From positions 992,001 to 1,056,000 of the forward strand of contig NZ_CP139438.1 of NCBI RefSeq assembly GCF_034258515.1: a stretch of DNA of 64,000 nucleotides, given 5' to 3'. The notes under the pieces are model-generated. The model did no database searches and was not told the origin of the DNA. It was given only the letters and a program-made list of their open reading frames with translations. Origin of the DNA: Pseudarthrobacter oxydans. GTDB lineage: Bacteria > Actinomycetota > Actinomycetes > Actinomycetales > Micrococcaceae. The position numbers and the translations under genes were made by a program. How positions within the stretch are numbered: position 1 is the stretch's first letter; every line of letters starts with the position of its first letter. This document shows, piece by piece, positions 43,708-50,771 of this stretch.

Positions 43708-44439
43708 CTACTGCCGGGCCGTGTCCGGAAGATGCCGGGCGGGGTCGAACCGGTCGAAGGACGACGCGCCGATCAGGAAAATGCCGCGCTGGGGGATCAG
43801 GAAATCGCCCAGGCGGGTCTGGACGCGCAGGGGTTGCGGGGCGCCGAGGTCTTCGCCGGCAAGTGCGGCAGTGCTCCGGGAGACAAACCACATCCGGCGG
43901 GGTTTGGCGCGGAAGCCCTGGCGGTTGGGAACGGAGCCGGTCAGGCCGAGCCGCCCCGCCCCCAGCAACGGGCCTGAGGCGGCGCCCATGACCTTCAGGA
44001 CTGATGTGTTCTCCAGAGCCTGGCCCGGCAGTGCGGTCAGTGCCGCCGTCATTGCGCGCGTAACGGGACTGGATTCCAGTTCCACGTCCCACGCCAGGCC
44101 CACGTCTCCGGCGATGCGCACGCTGAAGGCGGCGTCGGCGGTCCAGGCAACCTCGATGGGGCACTGGACCGCCGATTCCAGTGCAGCACCGAAGTAGCGG
44201 GCGCAGGAAACCTGGGGCGGGGCGTCAGCGTAGATGGTCCAGGAACCGGACGGCCGGCGCAGCCAGACTGATCGGTAGCCGGGCCCAACACTGGTGACGG
44301 GGAATCGGCGCATGGCCAGGACGTGGCCGGAACTGAACGGCAGCCCCATCACGCCGTAGCCGGAGAACCGTTCGTCCTCCCCGGGTCCAAGTTCGGCTTG
44401 GTGTTCAACGTCGGAGGCCTGCTCCCGGATGCTTTTCAT
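43708..44439 (-). CDS. hypothetical protein
   Basis: A 243-residue protein I do not recognise. It has no signal or membrane segment. Visible features are a regular alternation of beta-rich stretches (RSVWLRRPSGSWTIYADAPP, CPIEVAWTADAAFSVRIAG, LAWDVELESSPVTRAM) and a closing VQTRLGDFLIPQRGIFLIGASSFDRFDPARHLPDT, with no obvious catalytic motif. The start has GAGGCAAAGG upstream. It is convergent with the LuxR gene (36-base gap) and divergent from the ABC exporter. Confidence 0.6.
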   Translation of the reverse strand: MKSIREQASDVEHQAELGPGEDERFSGYGVMGLPFSSGHVLAMRRFPVTSVGPGYRSVWLRRPSGSWTIYADAPPQVSCARYFGAALESAVQCPIEVAWTADAAFSVRIAGDVGLAWDVELESSPVTRAMTAALTALPGQALENTSVLKVMGAASGPLLGAGRLGLTGSVPNRQGFRAKPRRMWFVSRSTAALAGEDLGAPQPLRVQTRLGDFLIPQRGIFLIGASSFDRFDPARHLPDTARQ

Positions 44440-44639
44440 AGCCTTTGCCTCCGCCTCGAGTGGTGGCGCCAGTCTACGCCCGCAAGCGGGATCGCGGGCG
44501 GTCTTCTCCGGGGGGCGGGACGCTTGTATGCTGAGGAACGGAGAGCCGGGAAGCCTGGTCGGCCCGTAGGCAAACGCCTTCGGAACGCCCCGGCGCCGCC
44601 TTGGGCGTTCGCGTGACGGACCCGAGGAGCAGACGGCTC

Positions 44640-45581
44640 ATGGATACAGCACAACCTGTCATCGAAGCCCGCGGTCTTGCGAAGCACTTTGGCAGGACCA
44701 AGGCACTGGACGGCCTCAACCTGAGCGTGGCAGCGGGGGAGGTCCACGGGTTCCTCGGCCCCAACGGGGCTGGCAAATCCACCACGCTGAGGATACTGCT
44801 GGGGCTCATCCGTCCCACAGCAGGCTCGGTTCGCGTATTCGGGCTCGATCCCTGGGCCGATCCGGAGGCGGTGCACCGGGACGTCGCCTATGTTCCGGGC
44901 GATGTGAGCCTGTGGCCGAACCTTTCGGGCGGGGAAGTCATCGACCTGCTCACCGGACTGCGCGGCGGCGCGGACGAGAATCTGCGCCGCGAGCTCGTTG
45001 AGGAGTTTGAGTTCGACCCCCGGAAGAAGGCCCGGACCTATTCGAGGGGCAACCGGCAGAAGGTCGCCCTGATTGCAGCGTTTGCCCGCCCGGCGCGGTT
45101 GTACTTGCTGGACGAGCCGAGCGCCGGCCTGGACCCGGTGATGGATGCCGTGTTTCGCCGCCAGATCGAACGGGTGACAGGGGACGGCGCCACGGTGCTG
45201 CTGTCCAGCCACATCCTCAGCGAGGTGGAGCAGCTGTGTGACCGGTTGACCATCATCCGGTCCGGCGTGGCCGTGGAAACGGGCACCCTGGGCGAACTCA
45301 GGCACCTGCAGCGTACGCATTTCCGCGTAACGGGACTGTCCGACGGTGTCCGGCTGGCTGCCGTGCCCGGAGCTCACGGGCTGAGCATCAGTGACGGCGC
45401 AGCGGAGTTCGACGCCGATCCCTCGGATCTGGGCGCCGTGCTGGCGGCCATTGCGGAACCGGGGGTCACCGGCCTCTCCGTGGCGCCGCCGTCCCTGGAA
45501 TCCCTGTTCCTGCGGCACTACAGCGACGGCGACAGCGGGGGAAACAGCGCCGGCAAGGGCCGCAGCAGCGAGGTGCGGTAA
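44640..45581 (+). CDS. ABC exporter ATP-binding protein
   Basis: A 313-residue ABC ATPase, with Walker A in GPNGAGKST, Walker B in LYLLDEPSAGLDP and the switch histidine in LLSSHILSEVEQL. The signature reads YSRGNRQKV instead of LSGGQ, a form seen in antibiotic- and polyketide-exporter ABC proteins. A C-terminal region of about 90 residues follows the ATPase core. The start is the ATG at 44640 after GAGGAG. Its stop overlaps the permease ATG (TAATG), so the two form a coupled exporter. Confidence 0.88.
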   Translation: MDTAQPVIEARGLAKHFGRTKALDGLNLSVAAGEVHGFLGPNGAGKSTTLRILLGLIRPTAGSVRVFGLDPWADPEAVHRDVAYVPGDVSLWPNLSGGEVIDLLTGLRGGADENLRRELVEEFEFDPRKKARTYSRGNRQKVALIAAFARPARLYLLDEPSAGLDPVMDAVFRRQIERVTGDGATVLLSSHILSEVEQLCDRLTIIRSGVAVETGTLGELRHLQRTHFRVTGLSDGVRLAAVPGAHGLSISDGAAEFDADPSDLGAVLAAIAEPGVTGLSVAPPSLESLFLRHYSDGDSGGNSAGKGRSSEVR

Positions 45582-47200
45582 TGAACGGCGTGCTGCGGCT
45601 GGTCCTGTTCCAGGCCAGGCGGGACAGGGTGGCGTTACCGGTCTGGATCCTGGGCATTACGCTGCTCGGCGTTGCCACCTCGGCTGCCGTGGCAACGCAG
45701 TTCGGTGCTGAGTCATCGCAGGCGGCCATCCTTACTGTGGCGGCATCCAATCCCGCGTTCCTGTTCCTCCGCGGCCTGCCTGACGGGACCGGCACCGGTC
45801 CGGTGGTTTTCTTCACGGCCTACGCCTTCACCGCGGTCCTGGCCAGCCTGATGAGCACGTTCCTGGTGGTGCGCCATACGCGTTCGGACGAGGAGCTCGG
45901 ACGGGCTGAACTCTTGGGGTCCGTCCCCGCCCCGCGGGCAGCGTCCCTGATGGCAACGCTTCTGCTGGGCGCCGTTGCGAACCTGGTGCTGGCTGTGTTC
46001 GTCGCCGCCGGATTCATCGCAGCCGGACTGCCTGGCGGCGGCGCCGCGGGGGCCGGGGCCGCCGTCGGAACAGTCGGTGCCTGCTTTGTGGGCCTCGCCG
46101 CCGTGGCCGCCCAAGTGCTGCCCTCGGGCAGGAGCGCGAACGGTGCCGCCGCGGCCCTCGTGGGTGCGGCGTACCTGCTCCGCGGCCTGGGCGACGCACT
46201 GGGGACGCCGGCTGCGGACCTGCTCCACGTGTCAAGTGCCTGGCCGTCGCTGCTGTCGCCCATCGGCTGGGGCCAGCGCTCGCGGCCGTTCACGAGCCCG
46301 GATCCGTCCATGCTGCTGGTGCCGCTCGCTGCCGCCGTGGCCCTGGGAACTGTCGCCTTGGTGATCCGGCGACGGCGGGACGTGGGCGCCAGCCTGCTGA
46401 TCCAGCGCAACGGCAGGGAGCGTGCCGGTGTGGGAGGCACATCATTTGTCGGCCTGGCCTGGCGCCTGCAGCGTTCTACGCTGGCCGGCTGGTGCGCCGG
46501 TGCGGCGGCCCTGGGTGCCGTTGCAGGGGCCCTTGGCCCCCTGGTATCCGAGACCGTGTCCGGCATGGCTCCCATCAAGGAACTCATTGACCGGCTTGTC
46601 CCGGGCGGCCGGGCCGGGCTTATCGACGTGTTCGTGACCGCCATGCTGGGCATCGCCGGAGTGTTCGCAGCGGCTGCAGGCATCCAGGCCGTGCTCAGGA
46701 TGCGGGCTGAGGAGTCCGAGGGCAGGGCTGAACTGCTGCTGGCCACGCCGGCCTCCCGGACCCGCTGGCTCGGCGCGAACATGCTGATCGCTGCGGCCTC
46801 CGCAACCGGCGTCACCGGCACGGCAGGCGCCGCTGCCGCCGTCGGCCTTGGCATGTCAGGTGCCGCCGGCGGTCCGGCGTGGTCGCTGGTTCCTGCGGCC
46901 CTGGCTTACGTTCCCGCGGCTCTGGTGTTCCTGGCAACCGCCGCGGCGGCCGTCGCGTTGGCGCCCCGGCTCAGCATCCTCCTGGGGTGGGGGTGGCTGG
47001 CAGCGGGGCTTGTCCTGGGAGAGTTCGGGGAGCTGTTCGGCCTGCCGCTGTGGCTGCAGGATGCCAGCCCGTTCCGGCACTCCTCTGCCATGCCGGTGGA
47101 GCCCTTCAACCAGGCCGGGGCGCTGGGCCTGGTTGCCGTTGCCGCGCTTGGGACTGGACTGGCGGCCTTCTCCCTCCGCCGCAGGGACCTTACGGCATGA
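45581..47200 (+). CDS. ABC-2 type exporter permease
   Basis: A 539-residue permease with about 12 helices in two halves, of the polyketide/antibiotic exporter type (LVLFQARRDRVALPVWILGITLLGVAT; the second half from LQRSTLAGWCAGAAALGAVAG). The repeated pattern RHTRSDEELGRAELLGSVPAPRAASLMATLLLGAV and LRMRAEESEGRAELLLATPASRTRWLGANMLIAA marks an internal duplication. It is coupled to the ATPase gene. The substrate is unknown. Confidence 0.85.
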   Translation: MNGVLRLVLFQARRDRVALPVWILGITLLGVATSAAVATQFGAESSQAAILTVAASNPAFLFLRGLPDGTGTGPVVFFTAYAFTAVLASLMSTFLVVRHTRSDEELGRAELLGSVPAPRAASLMATLLLGAVANLVLAVFVAAGFIAAGLPGGGAAGAGAAVGTVGACFVGLAAVAAQVLPSGRSANGAAAALVGAAYLLRGLGDALGTPAADLLHVSSAWPSLLSPIGWGQRSRPFTSPDPSMLLVPLAAAVALGTVALVIRRRRDVGASLLIQRNGRERAGVGGTSFVGLAWRLQRSTLAGWCAGAAALGAVAGALGPLVSETVSGMAPIKELIDRLVPGGRAGLIDVFVTAMLGIAGVFAAAAGIQAVLRMRAEESEGRAELLLATPASRTRWLGANMLIAAASATGVTGTAGAAAAVGLGMSGAAGGPAWSLVPAALAYVPAALVFLATAAAAVALAPRLSILLGWGWLAAGLVLGEFGELFGLPLWLQDASPFRHSSAMPVEPFNQAGALGLVAVAALGTGLAAFSLRRRDLTA

Positions 47201-47214
47201 GGCCGGGCCTTATG

Positions 47215-47255
47215 CCACCGGGACCACGCAAAGGAACGCCTGGAGGTCCCGGTGG
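47215..47255 (+). other. stem-loop after the ABC exporter genes
   Basis: Arms CCACCGGGACC (47215-47225) and its complement (47245-47255) are perfect over 11 bases around a 19-base loop, 14 bases past the exporter stop. No T run follows, so a terminator function is only plausible. Confidence 0.4.
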
Positions 47256-47388
47256 TGGCCGGCTGGCGGCGTGAGGCGGTGCTGCCAATGAAATTACAGT
47301 GGATGCGCCGTCCCCAGGCGCGTAGAATTTAGCCGGCTCCGGTGGTTCCGGCCCGGTTCCTACCGTGCCTTTTGAGATGGATTTCATC

Positions 47389-47574
47389 ATGCTTACGAAA
47401 CTGCTCTGCAAGCTGAACCTGGGACATCACTGGTTACTTGAAGAGGAACCCAAGGGGACCTTCCGCCGGCGGTGCACGCGATGCGGAAAGTACGATCACC
47501 GGACCCAAACGTGGACCGGGCACCTGGACTCCGGGGACCGACCGCCCCAGCACGACAGCCGGAAATACTACTGA
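47389..47574 (+). CDS. small CxxC protein (zinc-ribbon-like)
   Basis: A 61-residue protein, MLTKLLCKLNLGHHW at the start, then CTRCGKYDHRT with one CxxC pair; with C7 and the two histidines at 12-13 it could bind zinc. Similar short proteins are common in Micrococcaceae and have no known role. The ATG at 47389 is chosen because it gives the usual family start; ATG 47377 and GTG 47365 are in frame. A likely promoter is TGGATG-17-TAGAAT (47300-47328). Confidence 0.6.
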   Translation: MLTKLLCKLNLGHHWLLEEEPKGTFRRRCTRCGKYDHRTQTWTGHLDSGDRPPQHDSRKYY

Positions 47575-47619
47575 CAATGCTTCCGCGCACCGTCCGTGGC
47601 GGCGCCGGTCTACGCCCGG

Positions 47620-48906
47620 CTACCCGCCGGCGGGAGTGACGCGGATGCGGGAGATGCGGAGCCGGTCCATCGCCGTCACGGTCAGCACGTGGCCGGCCAC
47701 CTCCACTTTGTCGCCGACGCGGGGGAGGCGGCCCAGCCGGTCAATGACGAACCCGGCCACCGTCTCGTAGTGCCCTTCCGGCAGTTCGATGCCGGCGGCC
47801 GATTCGAACTCCTGCAGGATCAGCCCGCCGTCCACGTCCACCGCCCCGTTGGTCCTGGTGACGCGGTCCTCGGGTTCGGCCCCGGTGTCGTACTCGTCGT
47901 AGATCTCGCCCACGAGTTCCTCCACCAGGTCCTCCAGGGTGACGATGCCGTCCGTGCCGCCGTATTCGTCCACCACCAGCGCAATGTGCTGGCCCAGCCT
48001 GCGCATCCGCGACAGTGAGGGCAGAACCTTGTTGGTGCCGGGCAGCGGGAGGATCTCCCGCGCGATGTCACGCACCAGCCCGTCGTCGTACTTCCCGTCC
48101 CGGGGCATGAGGTCACGGACGTGGATGAAGCCCAGGACGTCGTCGGGCGTTCGGTCAATGACCGGATACCGTGAGAACGGGCCGTCCCGGACCATGCTGC
48201 GCACGGCCGCGATGGTGAGGTTGCCGTCGATGAAGGTCACGTCGGTGCGCGGCCGCATCACTTCCTGCAGCGAGCGGTCCCCGGCCCCGAAGACGTCGCT
48301 GAGGATGCTCCGGCTGTGTTCCTCCAGTTCCTCGCTCTCGGCCACCATGTCCCAGAGTTCTTCGGAGCTGACGCTCTCCTGCCTGGCGTGCGGGTCGCCG
48401 CCGAAGAGCCGCACCACGGCGTCCGTGGAGACGGACAGGAGCCAGACGGCGGGGCGCATGATCTCGGAGAGGACCCCCAGCGGCGGGGCAAGGACCTTGG
48501 TGAAGCCGACAGCGCTTTGCATCGCCAGGCGCTTGGGCACCAGTTCGCCGAGCACCAGGGACAGGTAGGCCACCAGCAGCGTCATGCCGATGAACGCAGC
48601 GGGTTCGGCCGCGGCGCCGAACCCGATTCCCTCGAGGAGGGGCTCGACGTCGGGCGCGATGGTGGACGCGCCGTAGGCGGCCGAGAAGAAGCCGGACAGG
48701 GTCACGCCGATCTGCACGGTGGAGAGGAAACGATTGGGGTTGCCGGCCAGGGCAGCGATCCGGGCCCCGCGCTTCCCCGTTTTTTCCATCCGGCGCACCT
48801 GGCTCTCGCGGAGGGACACCAGCGCCATTTCCGTCCCCGCGAACACCCCGCCCAGCAGCACGAAGAAGAGGACCAACAGGAAATTGAGCAGCGTATCCGC
48901 GTCCAT
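47620..48906 (-). CDS. CNNM/CorC-family transporter-like protein with CBS pair
   Basis: A 428-residue membrane protein of the hemolysin-C/CorC-CNNM type, linked to Mg2+ or Co2+ handling. Residues 1 to about 190 are the CNNM transmembrane domain (GVFAGTEMALVSLRESQVRRMEKTGKRGA, STVQIGVTLSGFFSAAYGAS, LVLGELVPKRLAMQ). Two CBS modules follow (MRPRTDVTFIDGN...RYPVIDRTPDDVLGFIHVRDL and ALVVDEYGGTDGIVTLEDLVEELVGEIYDEYD), then the CorC_HlyC domain to the end. The start has no ribosome site; GATAGT eight bases upstream suggests a leaderless message. Confidence 0.88.
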   Translation of the reverse strand: MDADTLLNFLLVLFFVLLGGVFAGTEMALVSLRESQVRRMEKTGKRGARIAALAGNPNRFLSTVQIGVTLSGFFSAAYGASTIAPDVEPLLEGIGFGAAAEPAAFIGMTLLVAYLSLVLGELVPKRLAMQSAVGFTKVLAPPLGVLSEIMRPAVWLLSVSTDAVVRLFGGDPHARQESVSSEELWDMVAESEELEEHSRSILSDVFGAGDRSLQEVMRPRTDVTFIDGNLTIAAVRSMVRDGPFSRYPVIDRTPDDVLGFIHVRDLMPRDGKYDDGLVRDIAREILPLPGTNKVLPSLSRMRRLGQHIALVVDEYGGTDGIVTLEDLVEELVGEIYDEYDTGAEPEDRVTRTNGAVDVDGGLILQEFESAAGIELPEGHYETVAGFVIDRLGRLPRVGDKVEVAGHVLTVTAMDRLRISRIRVTPAGG

Positions 48907-49058
48907 GCTCAGACACTATCGAATGGTGCCGTGCGGGTTACGCTTCCGGCCGTAGCGGCGCAGGGCGTCCTGCCAGCCGGAACCATGGGGAAAGTCCCGC
49001 CAGCTGGACTCCTCCCCGAGGGACTTTCGGCCCTTTCCCCGCCCGGGCCGGAGCGGCC

Positions 49059-50771
49059 ATGGTTGGAGACATGCAGGAGCCCAGCCCCGCGCCCCCGGGC
49101 GCAGCAATGGATGGCCGGAGGGACCGGAACAATGACGATCCGTTCCGCCGGTACGCCACCCGTTTCGGCCGGCCAGTGAATGAAGTCCCGGACGCCCTCC
49201 GGAACTCCGGCAGCACCCCCAGGGACATAGCCCGGACGCTCAACCTGCCTGCGGCAGCGGTCGAGGGGCCGGCATCCTTCTTCGCCGATTTCGCAGCTCC
49301 CCGCGGGTCCCGGCATGTGCGGGTCTGCACTGCGGCGGCCTGTTTCGCTGCCACCGGCGGCACGCACGTTTCCGAGGTGGAAGAGGCGCTCGGGGTGCAG
49401 AGCGGCACCTGCAGCGGGGATGGATCCGTCTCGCTTCAGGCAGTGCGCTGCCTGGGCTACTGCTTCTCCGGTCCCGCAGCCCTGGATGGCGTGGTCCCGC
49501 ATTCGGGGCCCGGGCTGGCAGCGCAGTTGCGTGGATCGGTGCCGCCGGAGGCCCCACCCATTCCGGTGGCCAGCGATGCCCGGGTCCCTGTGGTGACCGC
49601 GGGACTGCTCGGAGCATCGCCGCCCTGGTCCGTCTGGCCGGGCGTCGCCGCCGCAGCAGCACCCGGCGATGTCCTGGCTGAGGTCGACGTCGCGCAGCTT
49701 CGGGGCCGGGGCGGAGCCGGATTCCGCGCCGCCGCGAAATGGCGGGCAGCGCTTGAGCACCCTGCGCCGCGAGTGGTGGTGGCCAACGGGGACGAGGGCG
49801 ATCCGGGTTCCTACGCCGACCGCCTCCTGATGGAACAGGATCCGCACCGGGTGCTTGAGGGCCTCGCCTTGGCGTGCTTCGCCGTCGGCGCCGCCACGGG
49901 AATCGTGTTTGTCCGTTCCGAGTACCCGCACGCTGCCGCCCGGCTGCGGGAGGCAGTGGCTGAAGCGCGCAGCGCAGGACTTCTCGGCCCGGATGCGGCG
50001 GGCAGCGGGTCCAGCCTGGAGTTCCACGTGGCTGAAGGCGCCGGGTCCTACGTCTCGGGGGAGGAGACGGCGCTGCTCAACGGGCTCGAAGGCCTGCGCG
50101 GGACCGTACGTCCGCGGCCGCCGTTTCCCACCGCGCGCGGACTCGGCGGCCGTCCCACTGTGGTCAACAACGTTGAAACCTTGAGTGCGGTCCCGTGGAT
50201 CGTGCAGCACGGCGGAGCCGCCTACGCTGCGCTGGGGACTGCGGATGAGTCCGGCACCGTGCTCGCTTGCCTGTCCGAGCGTTTCCTCCGGCCCGGCGCA
50301 TATGAGGTGGAGATCGGCACGCCGGTGCGGCGGATCGTGGAGGTTCTCGGGGGCGGGCTCCGCGATGGCCGGATACTGCGCGCCCTGCAGATAGGGGGCC
50401 CGCTGGGAGGCTTCCTTGGCCCAGGGGATCTCGACCTGCCGCTGAGTAACGCGGCCCTGGCCACGCGCGGGGCCGCGCTGGGCCACGCGGGAATCGTCGC
50501 CTTCGATGACAGGGTCACCGGCGGGCAGGTGCTGGAGAACCTGTGGCAGTTCGCCGCGGAGGAGAGTTGCGGGCAGTGCTCGCCCTGCCGGGTGGGGGCC
50601 TGGCGCGGCCGTGCCCTCGCGGCGCTGCCGGATGGTCCTGCAGTAGAACATGAGCGCCGCGAAGTGCTGGGCACCATGGCGGCGGGCAGCCTGTGCGCCT
50701 TCGGCCGCCGCGTGCCGGCCGCGGTACGGAGCCTCGCCCGCGTCTACGGACTTGCCGGGTGGCCGGAGTGA
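49059..50771 (+). CDS. formate dehydrogenase beta subunit (NuoE-NuoF fusion)
   Basis: A 570-residue electron-transfer subunit. The N-terminal part (to about residue 160) is a NuoE-like thioredoxin-fold [2Fe-2S] domain with C90/C95 (CTAAAC) and a second pair in CLGYC. The larger part is NuoF-like: FMN/NADH site in RGRGGAGFRAAAKW and NGDEGDPGSYADR, SYVSGEETALLNGLEG, and a C-terminal [4Fe-4S] ligand set in SCGQCSPCRVGAWRG plus a later cysteine (SLCAFG). It would pass electrons from formate to NAD+. The start at 49059 has GGAG five bases upstream. It overlaps the alpha subunit gene by four bases. Confidence 0.9.
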   Translation: MVGDMQEPSPAPPGAAMDGRRDRNNDDPFRRYATRFGRPVNEVPDALRNSGSTPRDIARTLNLPAAAVEGPASFFADFAAPRGSRHVRVCTAAACFAATGGTHVSEVEEALGVQSGTCSGDGSVSLQAVRCLGYCFSGPAALDGVVPHSGPGLAAQLRGSVPPEAPPIPVASDARVPVVTAGLLGASPPWSVWPGVAAAAAPGDVLAEVDVAQLRGRGGAGFRAAAKWRAALEHPAPRVVVANGDEGDPGSYADRLLMEQDPHRVLEGLALACFAVGAATGIVFVRSEYPHAAARLREAVAEARSAGLLGPDAAGSGSSLEFHVAEGAGSYVSGEETALLNGLEGLRGTVRPRPPFPTARGLGGRPTVVNNVETLSAVPWIVQHGGAAYAALGTADESGTVLACLSERFLRPGAYEVEIGTPVRRIVEVLGGGLRDGRILRALQIGGPLGGFLGPGDLDLPLSNAALATRGAALGHAGIVAFDDRVTGGQVLENLWQFAAEESCGQCSPCRVGAWRGRALAALPDGPAVEHERREVLGTMAAGSLCAFGRRVPAAVRSLARVYGLAGWPE

